NCBI RefSeq assembly: GCF_013044125.1
Contig: NZ_JABEVC010000096.1
Span: forward strand, 1 to 39,739
Length of the DNA stretch: 39,739 nucleotides
Source: Acidocella sp.
GTDB lineage: Bacteria; Pseudomonadota; Alphaproteobacteria; Acetobacterales; Acetobacteraceae
Reading direction: 5' to 3'
How positions within the stretch are numbered: the stretch's first letter is position 1; the number at the start of each line of letters is the position of its first letter. Position numbers and translations under genes: made by a program. The notes beneath the pieces are model-generated. The model was not told where the DNA came from, did no database searches, and worked only from the letters and a program-made list of their open reading frames with translations. This document shows, one piece after another, positions 16,321 to 23,193 of the stretch.

Positions 16321-16878
16321 GTTAAGTATCCTTCCTGATAAATGTACAAAAAACGTTTAATATCGTGCAGCAACGGCGCCAGCAGGGAACAGTGGTCAGG
16401 AAGAGAGGATAAGCCAACCTGCCCGGGAGCACTTCGCGGACATTTCTTCCGCTCATTACTCTGCGTAACTTTCAAAAATCTGTCAAAATCTTTCTGCGAA
16501 GACGTGTGGCAATCCTGATGACCTTATGTCCGAGACCGGGATATGTTGAGGTTAAAAAAAATCATTCCCCATAAAGGGCCAGAATCAGTGGGATATGTCA
16601 ACGGGCCAGAACCGCTTGGACGCCGTGAAGATCAGCGGGGCGCCGCCCTCCTGGCCGGGGCGTGCTGCCGGCACGGAAACTGGAACGCGCCGGGTGAAAT
16701 GGACCAGAAAGCCCTGTTAACAATGGAGGGATTACCATGCCAGCCGGGATAAGTGAGGCTTGGGCCCGTTGTTTCAAAAAAAACCACCTAATTTACAAGA
16801 TTGTACGTGGAGCCTCTTTGTAACCAGCGAAATTAGTGGCAGTTTATCCTGGAGAGTTGGACGTAAGGAATAAATATC
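16321..16878. other. Gene-free stretch with possible insertion-sequence remnant
   Basis: About 560 bases without a convincing gene. The left part must carry the promoter of the binding-protein gene. Between about 16540 and 16740, three copies of gggccagaa/ggaccagaa occur at 16576-16584, 16603-16611 and 16701-16709. The first two are followed by similar sequence (tcagtggga and ccgcttgga). Such repeated motifs resemble the multiple terminal repeats of IS21-type elements, but no transposase reading frame is present. A 69-codon open frame at 16543-16752 has no recognisable features. A small palindrome near 16800 lies ahead of the TetR-type gene. Confidence 0.35.
16794..16805. promoter_or_regulatory. 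Candidate operator upstream of the TetR-type gene
   Basis: The palindrome TACAA-GA-TTGTA lies 74 bases upstream of the TetR-family start. A related half-site tttgtaa follows about 15 bases on. TetR regulators commonly bind such short inverted repeats near their own promoter. The evidence is symmetry and position only. Confidence 0.35.
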
Positions 16879-17556
16879 ATGCAACCATCTGGTGAAGCTG
16901 AAATTTTAGCGCCTGATCTGCAGTCGCAGAGCGGCCGGTCGCGCGACCCGGAGCGCACCAAACAGGACATTTTGGATGTGGCAACGGAGGAGTTTGCAGC
17001 CAAGGGCTATGCGGGCGGGCGGGTGGATGCGATTGCCGCCAGAACACAGACCACCAAGCGCATGATCTATTACTATTTCGGGAGCAAGGAATTGCTCTAT
17101 AGCTGTGTGCTGGCGCGCGCCTATCGCCGTATACGCCAGATCGAAGAGTATTTGGATCTGGACCGCCTTGACCCCGAAACGGCATTACGGCGGTTGGTGG
17201 AGTTTACCTTTGATTATCACGATGCGCATCCAGATTTCGTGCGCTTGGTGATGATTGAGAATATCCACAACGCCGAGTATGTAAAAAGCTCCGAGGAAGT
17301 ACGGCAGGCCAATCGGCCGGCGATTGTGATTTTAAAAAACCTTCTGGAACGCGGCCGCCGGGAGGGTGTTTTCAAACGCGAGATCGAGCCGGTTGATTTG
17401 CATCTCATGATCAGCGCTTTGTGTTATTACCGGGTTTCAAACCGCCATACATTCGGGACGATTTTCGACTGTGATCTTACTGATCCCCGCGTACGCGAGC
17501 GCCAACGCAGAATGGTTACGGATACAATCGCAAGTTTTCTACTGACGACGGACTAG
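16879..17556 (+). CDS. TetR/AcrR-family transcriptional regulator
   Basis: This 225-aa dimeric repressor-type protein has the classic N-terminal DNA-binding domain at about residues 27-75: RTKQDILDVATEEFAAKGYAGGRVDAIAARTQTTKRMIYYYFGSKELLYSCVL. The C-terminal ligand domain includes LRRLVEFTFDYHDAHPDFVRLVMIENIHNAEYV and DLHLMISALCYYRVSNRHTFGTIF, a form common among regulators of catabolic genes. AAGGA lies nine bases upstream of the ATG. It is convergent with the acyl-CoA dehydrogenase gene. Effector and targets are not predictable; the candidate palindrome upstream suggests autoregulation. Confidence 0.92.
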   Translation: MQPSGEAEILAPDLQSQSGRSRDPERTKQDILDVATEEFAAKGYAGGRVDAIAARTQTTKRMIYYYFGSKELLYSCVLARAYRRIRQIEEYLDLDRLDPETALRRLVEFTFDYHDAHPDFVRLVMIENIHNAEYVKSSEEVRQANRPAIVILKNLLERGRREGVFKREIEPVDLHLMISALCYYRVSNRHTFGTIFDCDLTDPRVRERQRRMVTDTIASFLLTTD

Positions 17557-17558
17557 AA

Positions 17559-17609
17559 CCGGATGACATGAGTTGGAATGGCTGTACGATTCCAACTCAT
17601 GTCATCCGG
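17559..17609. repeat. Perfect 21-bp inverted repeat after the TetR-type gene
   Basis: Arms 17559-17579 and 17589-17609 are perfectly complementary over 21 bp with a 9-base loop. It begins 2 bases after the TetR stop. There is no T tract. The stem is long for a simple terminator and only moderately GC-rich. It may still end the TetR transcript, but an insertion-element scar or MITE-like relic is also possible. Confidence 0.75.
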
Positions 17610-17677
17610 CTAATGTTGCGCAAAGATTGCGTAATGCCAAGGTTTTCAATATTGGAAATGAAGATAGGGGCGCGGCT

Positions 17678-17700
17678 GGATGCGATTTGACATCGCATCC
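17678..17700 (-). terminator. Hairpin downstream of acyl-CoA dehydrogenase gene
   Basis: A perfect 9-bp stem (ggatgcgat at 17678-17686, atcgcatcc at 17692-17700, loop ttgac) lies 41 bases past the minus-strand dehydrogenase stop. There is no T tract, so it is a candidate terminator only. Confidence 0.5.
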
Positions 17701-17741
17701 TTATGGGCGAGGGGCCAGCCTACTGGAACAGCGGCTCCAGA

Positions 17742-18911
17742 TCAGATTGTCCCGAACAGCGCCTCCCCGTGCTTTAACAGCCCCCGCGCAACGACAACCC
17801 GGTGAATTTCCGAAGTGCCGTCGAATATCCGGTAAATGCGTGCGTCACGGTACAGCCGCTCTATGGGCAGGTCTGCGCAGTACCCCATGCCGCCGAACAC
17901 TTGCACGGCGCGGTCAGCGACGCGGCCCAGCATCTCTGCCGCATAGACCTTGACCATGGAGATCTTTTCGCGCGGGTTTCCGCCGTTATCAATTTCCGTT
18001 GCGGCGTCGAGCACCATCCAGCGCGCAGCGTTGATCTCTATCGCGCTATCTGCGAGCATTTGCTGCACCAGTTGAAAATCGCCGATGGCCTGCCCAAATT
18101 GACGGCGCTGCTTGGCGTATTCGAGCATCAGATTCAAAAGCCGCGTGGCTTTGCCGACTGCGCGCGCGCCAACTTGCGCGAGCCGCACGCGCCCCAATGT
18201 TTCGAAGATCATCCGCAAGCCGCTCCCCGCCTCGCCCAGAAGATTTTCAGGCCCCAGAGCTACATCGTCGAAGGACAATTCAACATGGCTGGTGCCGGTC
18301 AATCCCATCATTTTTTGGTTCCGGCCAATGACGAAGCCCTGGCTTCCCTTATCCACCAGAAATAATGAAATGCCTTTTGCCCCAAGATCCGGATCGGTTA
18401 CGGCGGAGACAACAAAGAAATCGGAAAACTCACCGTCGCTGATGAAGTGTTTGGAACCGGTTAACCTCCAGCCATCTCCCTCGCGGACCGCACGGGTTTT
18501 CAGGCTCGCCGCATCGGACCCTGCTCCCGGCTCTGTGATGGCGATTGAAAAAGTCCGCTCTCCCCGAACCGCCGGCAACAGCCAGCGCTCACGCTGCGCG
18601 CCGCTGGCGCAGAGCAAAACCTCATACACATTGCCAAAAGCACGCCGGATGAGGATGTCCTTTGCGTGGCCGAACTGCTCCTCCACTAACATGGTCTCAA
18701 CCGCCGAAAGTCCGCCTCCGCCAAATTCTTCAGGAATATTCATGGCGTAAAATCCGTTCGCGCTTGATTTCTCGAAGAGCGCCTGGGCTTTTTCCGGTTC
18801 CAGATAGCCTTTTTCTTCGATTTCATCCTCAAGCGGCAGGAGTTCTTTCTCAACAAAGCGGCGAACGGATTCGACAAGCATCTTCTGCTCGGATGTCAAC
18901 TTCATATCCAT
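17742..18911 (-). CDS. Acyl-CoA dehydrogenase
   Basis: This FAD-dependent enzyme oxidises acyl-CoA to 2-enoyl-CoA (389 aa from ATG 18911, AGGA about 11 bases upstream; an ATG at 18938 is in frame but lacks a binding site). Conserved segments run in order: N-terminal helices (MKLTSEQKMLVESVRRFVEKELLP), middle beta domain (FSIAITEPGAGSDAASLKTRA..LTGSKHFISDGEFSDFFVV), C-terminal helices (KQRRQFGQAIGDFQLVQQMLADSAIEI; VQVFGGMGYCADLPIERLYRDARIYRIFDGTSEIHR). At the position usually holding the catalytic Glu (YEGTSEI) it has Asp364 (FDGTSEI), a variant found in a subset of the family. It is monocistronic and divergent from an IclR-type regulator. Substrate unknown; the nearby CoA-transferase and hydratase genes could make it part of one CoA-ester pathway. 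Confidence 0.92.
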   Translation of the reverse strand: MDMKLTSEQKMLVESVRRFVEKELLPLEDEIEEKGYLEPEKAQALFEKSSANGFYAMNIPEEFGGGGLSAVETMLVEEQFGHAKDILIRRAFGNVYEVLLCASGAQRERWLLPAVRGERTFSIAITEPGAGSDAASLKTRAVREGDGWRLTGSKHFISDGEFSDFFVVSAVTDPDLGAKGISLFLVDKGSQGFVIGRNQKMMGLTGTSHVELSFDDVALGPENLLGEAGSGLRMIFETLGRVRLAQVGARAVGKATRLLNLMLEYAKQRRQFGQAIGDFQLVQQMLADSAIEINAARWMVLDAATEIDNGGNPREKISMVKVYAAEMLGRVADRAVQVFGGMGYCADLPIERLYRDARIYRIFDGTSEIHRVVVARGLLKHGEALFGTI

Positions 18912-19371
18912 GTTAGCGTTTCCTAAGGTAGAATTCATTGTCTTGTAAGTCAGGGAAAGCGGGCTGCCGGTCCATTCGGGAGCTTCAGTTAGGCTCGGCC
19001 ATGACGTGCATCAGCGGTCTGAGTTCCAGCGATACCCAACGGGTGCTGAGCCTGCGCGGCAGCTTTTGGCAATCTTCCAGTGGTGCATTCCTTGCCGCTT
19101 GCCCCGCAACAATTCCAGCGCCCAAAGTGCGCGCGCCAAAAAACTTCCTGCCACCCTAAATCTCCACTTAAAAATAATGGAATCTGGTTCCAAAATGGAA
19201 TAATGTTCGTATTTTGTCAATGGTCGCGTTGGTGATGTGGGTCTCGCGCATGGGGGGAGCGCACAGATCAGGCAGGTGACGCCACAGCAGCCCGGCCGGC
19301 GGTGTGTGTGATAACTTCACGGGGGAGGCGATTTGCTCTCTTCCCTGGATGTGTGGGATGGAATCGTTGTC
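18912..19371. other. Divergent regulatory region, acyl-CoA dehydrogenase / IclR
   Basis: This 460-base stretch carries no gene I can support; short open frames here on both strands have no ribosome-binding site or recognisable motif. It is expected to hold both divergent promoters and contains an IclR-like palindrome at 19178-19192. The part 19000-19140 has gene-like GC content, and could be the remains of a decayed gene. Confidence 0.5.
19178..19192. promoter_or_regulatory. Candidate IclR-type operator
   Basis: The sequence TGGAA-TCTGG-TTCCA is a perfect 5-bp inverted repeat with a 5-bp spacer. It fits the outer positions of the E. coli IclR consensus TGGAAATNATTTCCA. A further tggaa half-site follows at 19196-19200. 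It lies in the gap between the acyl-CoA dehydrogenase gene and the divergent IclR-family gene, so it is well placed to control both. Confidence 0.55.
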
Positions 19372-20187
19372 ATGTCTTCTATTTTAGATCGTGCGTTAAA
19401 TATCGTGGAGATCCTCGCCAACAGTCCTGGCGGGTTACAGCTTTATGTCATCGCGGAACGTCTGGACATTCCGCGCAGCGCCGCGCACCGGTTGCTGGGC
19501 GAACTCGCCCGGCTTGGCTATGTTGAGCAGGATGAGATCACCACGCTGTATCAGTTGACGCTGAAGGTCGCTTCGCTTGGCCAGACTTATCTCTCGCTCA
19601 ATGGTATTCTCGACATCGCGCAGCCGGTCCTTGAACGGCTGGCGGAGAAAGCCGGTGAACTCGTGCGCCTGGGCATTGTCAATGATCATCGCCTGACGTG
19701 GATCGCCAAGGCGCAAGGGGCGCGCAGCGGCTTCCGGTATGACCCGGATGCGGGAATGGATGCGCATCTTGCCTCCACTTCAAGCGGCCATGCCTGGCTT
19801 GCCACAATGTCAGATGAGGAGGCGTTGCGGCTGGTCAGCCGTCAGGGGTTTGGCGATTCCGCCAAACTCGGCCCGAATGCCGCCATGACCGTGCAGGCCT
19901 TGCTTAAATGCCTCGCGCTGACGCGCCGGGATGGGTATGCGCTCAATCTGGAGAGTTCGGCACCCGGCCTGTCGGCCATTGCCGTCGCGATCCAGAAGCC
20001 GGGGACAACGCGTACGATTGGCGCGCTCAGCATCGCGGGGCCCGCCACGCGACTTTCCGAGGCGCAACTCCGCGCCCTGGCCCCCGAGCTGCGTGCCGCG
20101 GCGGGGGAACTCTCGGCTGCCAGCCTGGGGTCAAGCTATTTCGGCGGTGTCAGGCACCTTACCCGATCTGAAGAGGGGGCTGAGTAG
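19372..20187 (+). CDS. IclR-family transcriptional regulator
   Basis: This regulator is about 271 aa from the ATG at 19372. An in-frame TTG at 19333 preceded by GGGGGAGG would add 13 residues and cannot be excluded. The N-terminal winged helix (SILDRALNIVEILANSPGGLQLYVIAERLDIPRSAAHRLLGELARLGYVEQ) is typical of the family. The C-terminal effector domain (about residues 75-250) includes LVRLGIVNDHRLTWIAKAQGARSGFRYDPDAGMDAHLASTSSGHAWLATM and LSAIAVAIQKPGTTRTIGALSIAGPATRLSE. IclR regulators often control aromatic-acid, quinate or acetate catabolism (PcaR, PobR, QuiR). Targets are probably the divergent dehydrogenase gene and possibly the adjoining AroE/CaiB operon. Confidence 0.92.
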   Translation: MSSILDRALNIVEILANSPGGLQLYVIAERLDIPRSAAHRLLGELARLGYVEQDEITTLYQLTLKVASLGQTYLSLNGILDIAQPVLERLAEKAGELVRLGIVNDHRLTWIAKAQGARSGFRYDPDAGMDAHLASTSSGHAWLATMSDEEALRLVSRQGFGDSAKLGPNAAMTVQALLKCLALTRRDGYALNLESSAPGLSAIAVAIQKPGTTRTIGALSIAGPATRLSEAQLRALAPELRAAAGELSAASLGSSYFGGVRHLTRSEEGAE

Positions 20188-20220
20188 CTTTACATCAAAT
20201 CACTTTATTGGATGTAAAGC
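20187..20220. terminator. Hairpin between convergent IclR and aroE genes
   Basis: A 10-bp perfect stem, gctttacatc (20187-20196) with gatgtaaagc (20211-20220) and a 14-base loop, starts at the last base of the IclR stop codon. It sits between convergent genes and may act in both directions. There is no long T tract. Confidence 0.5.
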
Positions 20221-20260
20221 CATCATGCTCCCGGCGCCGGGATGCCCGGCGGATGGGGCA

Positions 20261-21091
20261 TTACGCCAGTTTGACGGTCATTTGATTGATCATCCCGGCC
20301 GTGTCCGGCCGGATGCCGCGCCACCAGGCAAAGGCTTCCGCGGCCTGTTCCACCAGCATGCCCACGCCATCGGCCAGGCGTGTTACGCCAGCTTCACGCG
20401 CCAGCCTCAGGAAGGGGGTGAGGCCCTTGCCGTATAACAACTCATAGGCCAGAGCCCCGGAGCGGAACACGCTGGTGGGTACGGGGGGTAACTCCTGGTG
20501 CAGGCTGGCTGAAGTGGCGTTCACCACCACGTCGTACTGGCCTGCGCGCTCGCCGGACAGGGCCTCGTACCCGGTGGCAATGATGGTGCCGTGAGACGCG
20601 AACTGTTCGCTGATCGCAATAGCCTTGGCCAGTGTGCGGTTAACAATGACCAGCTCTTCCGGCTGCTCGTGCAAAAACGGCAGCAGCGCGCCGCGTGCAG
20701 CCCCCCCGGCGCCCAGCAACAGAATGCGCTTGCCCCGCAACGCCACGCCGAGATTGGCCACGATGTCTCTTGTCAGCCCAAGCCCGTCGAAATTCTCGCC
20801 TTCGGCTTTGCCGTCCGCGAAATTCAGGCAATTCACCGCGCCGGCCAGCTGCGCGCCCGGCTTCAGCCTGTCGGCATAGGCAAAGGCGTCGAGCTTGAAC
20901 GGTGTGGTGATGTTCACGCCCATCCCGCCCGCGGCACGGAACGCATCGATTTCGGCGGCGAACCCGCCGAGCTTGCCCTCAATGGCGGTGTAGGTGAGGT
21001 TCTGGCCGGTTGCTTGCGCGAAAGCCGTGTGGATTGCCGGTGATTTGGTGTGCCCGATCGGGTTGCCGATAACGGCGTAGCGCGCGCTCAT
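20261..21091 (-). CDS. Shikimate dehydrogenase family protein (NADP-type)
   Basis: This 276-aa AroE homologue would interconvert shikimate (or quinate or a related cyclitol acid) and its 3-dehydro form. Visible features: substrate loop GNPIGHTKSP, catalytic Lys66 in NITTPFK, Asn87 in AVNCLN, catalytic Asp102 in ENFDG, nucleotide loop GAGGAA (127-132) and NRT (151-153), a motif typical of NADP binding. Deviations: the usual HSKSP is HTKSP, AVNTL is AVNCL and NTD is NFD, so it looks like a paralogue rather than the housekeeping AroE. It overlaps the CaiB-type gene start by 4 bases and is the last gene of an operon with CoA-linked enzymes, which argues for catabolism. A second AroE homologue lies at 27273. 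Confidence 0.88.
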   Translation of the reverse strand: MSARYAVIGNPIGHTKSPAIHTAFAQATGQNLTYTAIEGKLGGFAAEIDAFRAAGGMGVNITTPFKLDAFAYADRLKPGAQLAGAVNCLNFADGKAEGENFDGLGLTRDIVANLGVALRGKRILLLGAGGAARGALLPFLHEQPEELVIVNRTLAKAIAISEQFASHGTIIATGYEALSGERAGQYDVVVNATSASLHQELPPVPTSVFRSGALAYELLYGKGLTPFLRLAREAGVTRLADGVGMLVEQAAEAFAWWRGIRPDTAGMINQMTVKLA

Positions 21092-22320
21092 GTCAGTTGG
21101 TCCACGGCAGGCTCGTTATATAGCACGCCCTCGCGCACCAGGGCATCGATCTCGCCGGCGCTGTAGCCGAGCGCCTGGGCGATGCTCACATTATGCTGGC
21201 CCATCAGCGGGGCGGGGCTGCGCGGGGAGGTGTCGCAACCGGAGAAGCGGAACGGAAGGTTGGGCAGCTTCACCTTGCCGAGGACCGGATGGTCCTGCTC
21301 CACGATCATGCCGCGCGCGATCGTCTGGGGGTCGGCCAGAACCTCGTCGATCGTGTTTACCGGCGCGCAAGGCACGCCCGCCGCATCCAATGCCGCGGCG
21401 CAGGCGGCGCGAGAGGGCTGGGCCATGGTCCAGGTCCGGACATAGTCCAGTGCTGCGAGCCGGTTGGCGTTGCGATTCACCGAACCGTGGAAGCGTGTAT
21501 CGGCCGCCAGGGCCTCGCCGCCGATCAACCGCGCCAGCCGCTTCCATGCATCGTCCACCTGGGCGGCGATCACCAGATTGCCGTCCCGCGCCGGGAACAC
21601 GCCGTAGATGGTGGATTCGGACTGGTCATGGCCAGTTTGTACCGGGATCTCCGTACCCCCGCTCATGTAGTAGCACTGCACGGCGTAATCGTGGATGGAG
21701 ATCATGCAGTCGTACAACGCCATGTCGATGTGCTGCCCTTTACCGCTCGTGACACGGCCGAGCAGCGTCGCGCACACGGCGGCCACGCCGTGGATGCCTG
21801 TGTACATGTCCGCCACGGGAATGCGCAGCAGCGGCGGGGGCTCGCCCGGTACGCCAAGCTGCGCCAAGGCACCGCTGCGCGCTTCGGCGATCAGCCCAAA
21901 ACCGGGGCGGCCGCTATCAGGCCCGGTGTGGCCGTAGGCCGAGACCGAGCAATAGACGAGCTTCGGGTTAAGTTCCGAAAGCTGCTTGTAGCCGAGCCCG
22001 AGTTTCTCCAGCGCGCCGGGGCGGTAGTTTTCCACGAACACATCGGCGGTGGCGATGAGCTTGTGCATCAACGCCAACCCGCGCGGGTCTTTCAGGTCGA
22101 TGCAGAGCCCCTGCTTGCCCATGTTTTGTTGCAGGAAATAGCCGCTCTGGCCGTCCTTGATCATCGCGTGGGTGCGCCCGGCGTCGCCCTCCCTCGGGCG
22201 TTCCACCTTGATGACCTCTGCCCCCATGGCGGCAAGGCAGCGTGAGAGGAACGGTCCGGCAAGAAAATGACTGTAATCGATGACGCGAATGCCGGCGAGC
22301 GGCAGGTTTTGTTGGGTCAT
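21088..22320 (-). CDS. CaiB/BaiF-family CoA-transferase (class III)
   Basis: Class III CoA-transferases move CoA between carboxylic acids through an aspartyl-CoA anhydride. This 410-aa protein shows the family start (LAGIRVIDYSHFLAGPFLSRCLAAMGAEVIKVERP), DVFVENYRPGALEKLGLGYKQLSELNPKLVYCSVSAYGHTGPDSGRPGFG, and catalytic Asp171 in IPVADMYTGIHG. The C-terminal part has AALDAAGVPCAPVNTIDEVLADPQ. AGGAG lies eight bases upstream of the ATG. Its stop overlaps the AroE start, and it follows a MaoC-type hydratase gene. It probably activates the pathway acid as a CoA ester; donor and acceptor are unknown. Confidence 0.92.
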   Translation of the reverse strand: MTQQNLPLAGIRVIDYSHFLAGPFLSRCLAAMGAEVIKVERPREGDAGRTHAMIKDGQSGYFLQQNMGKQGLCIDLKDPRGLALMHKLIATADVFVENYRPGALEKLGLGYKQLSELNPKLVYCSVSAYGHTGPDSGRPGFGLIAEARSGALAQLGVPGEPPPLLRIPVADMYTGIHGVAAVCATLLGRVTSGKGQHIDMALYDCMISIHDYAVQCYYMSGGTEIPVQTGHDQSESTIYGVFPARDGNLVIAAQVDDAWKRLARLIGGEALAADTRFHGSVNRNANRLAALDYVRTWTMAQPSRAACAAALDAAGVPCAPVNTIDEVLADPQTIARGMIVEQDHPVLGKVKLPNLPFRFSGCDTSPRSPAPLMGQHNVSIAQALGYSAGEIDALVREGVLYNEPAVDQLT

Positions 22321-22335
22321 GGTTCTGCTCCTGGT

Positions 22336-22785
22336 TCAGGCGGTGGGCCGGCGCGGAATCATCAGCCGGTGCTCGCCCGTCTGCACGATCTCGCCATGCT
22401 GGTTGATGAGATCGGAGGGCAGGGTGAGAATGCCCCAGCCTGGGCGCTTCGCCTCGCGCTTGGTGCCGACACGGAATTTCACATGCACCGTATCGCCGAG
22501 CTTGATCGGCAGCTTGAATGCCCATTCCCAGCCAAGCGACATGCCTGGTACAAAGCGGTAGCCGGCGCGGGTCTTCAGCCCGTCGGCCAGAGAGAGGCCG
22601 AGCAGCCCGTGCGCCACGCGCGTGCCGAAGGGAGTGGTTTTGGCGTATTCCTCGTCCATATGCACCGGGGTGAAATCTCCGGTGAGCTCCGCATAGGCAT
22701 TCACCATCGCTTCTGTCACGGTCACGCCTGGGGTGGTGCATTGCGTGCCGGGGATGGCGTCGTCCCAATAAAGGTCTTCGGTCAT
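22336..22785 (-). CDS. MaoC-like (hotdog) dehydratase
   Basis: This hotdog-fold protein of the R-hydratase group (149 aa from ATG 22785, AAGGA ten bases upstream) would hydrate an enoyl-CoA or dehydrate a 3-hydroxyacyl-CoA. The hydratase-2 motif is present as YAELTGDFTPVHMDEEYAKTTPFG with catalytic Asp37 and His42; the usual Asn between them is Thr. An in-frame ATG at 22803 overlaps the upstream stop codon as ATGA and is an alternative start. It lies between the VOC and CaiB-type genes in one operon, consistent with CoA-ester chemistry. Confidence 0.88.
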   Translation of the reverse strand: MTEDLYWDDAIPGTQCTTPGVTVTEAMVNAYAELTGDFTPVHMDEEYAKTTPFGTRVAHGLLGLSLADGLKTRAGYRFVPGMSLGWEWAFKLPIKLGDTVHVKFRVGTKREAKRPGWGILTLPSDLINQHGEIVQTGEHRLMIPRRPTA

Positions 22786-22799
22786 TGTTGTTTCTTCCT

Positions 22800-23180
22800 T
22801 CATGCGCGCGGGATCACGGCGAGGGCGGCGGCAACCGCCCCGGGACGTTCTTCCTGTAGAATTTCTACCTCCAGCCCGCCGGGCAGGCGCAGCCAGTTCG
22901 GCCCGCGGGGCAAGGCCGTGACGCCCCAGGCTTTCGCCGCTTCCAGCACCGCCGCCTGGTCCTCGACAAAGATGCCAAGATGCATGAGCCGCCCTTCGGA
23001 GCCGGTGAAGTCTGGGTCCTCGGCCAGTTGCAAGCCGCCCAGGGTCCAGGCCTGGCGTGGCAGTTGGCCCGATGCGGGGATCTCCTCGCGGAGAGTCATG
23101 CCCAGCACTTCGCCAAAAAACCGGATGTGCCAGTCAATATCGGCGACTTTCAAAGCCACATGTTCCAGATAGGCGCGCAT
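22800..23180 (-). CDS. VOC-family (glyoxalase/dioxygenase superfamily) protein
   Basis: This is a small vicinal-oxygen-chelate fold protein, 126 aa from ATG 23180, which has GGAGG seven bases upstream. Two beta-alpha-beta-beta-beta modules are visible: LEHVALKVADIDWHIRFFGEVLGMTLREE and LMHLGIFVEDQAAVLEAAKAWGVTALPRGPNWLRLPGGLEVEILQEERP. Likely metal ligands are His7, His67 and Glu106. Family members include glyoxalase I, methylmalonyl-CoA epimerase and dioxygenases; an epimerase or isomerase on a CoA ester would fit the operon, but the reaction cannot be assigned. Confidence 0.82.
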   Translation of the reverse strand: MRAYLEHVALKVADIDWHIRFFGEVLGMTLREEIPASGQLPRQAWTLGGLQLAEDPDFTGSEGRLMHLGIFVEDQAAVLEAAKAWGVTALPRGPNWLRLPGGLEVEILQEERPGAVAAALAVIPRA

Positions 23181-23193
23181 GTTTGTTCCTCCT

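Noticed and set aside
16543-16752. Possible 69-codon gene in the gap before the TetR gene
   Set aside because: No ribosome-binding site or known motif, and the region overlaps repeated IS-like motifs.
19006-19203. Short open frames on both strands between the acyl-CoA dehydrogenase and IclR genes
   Set aside because: No start-site signal or recognisable similarity; treated as regulatory DNA or a decayed remnant.
21193-22245. Long open frame (350 codons) on the plus strand opposite the first CaiB/BaiF gene
   Set aside because: No recognisable domain, and the minus strand encodes a full-length transferase with its catalytic Asp and ribosome-binding site.
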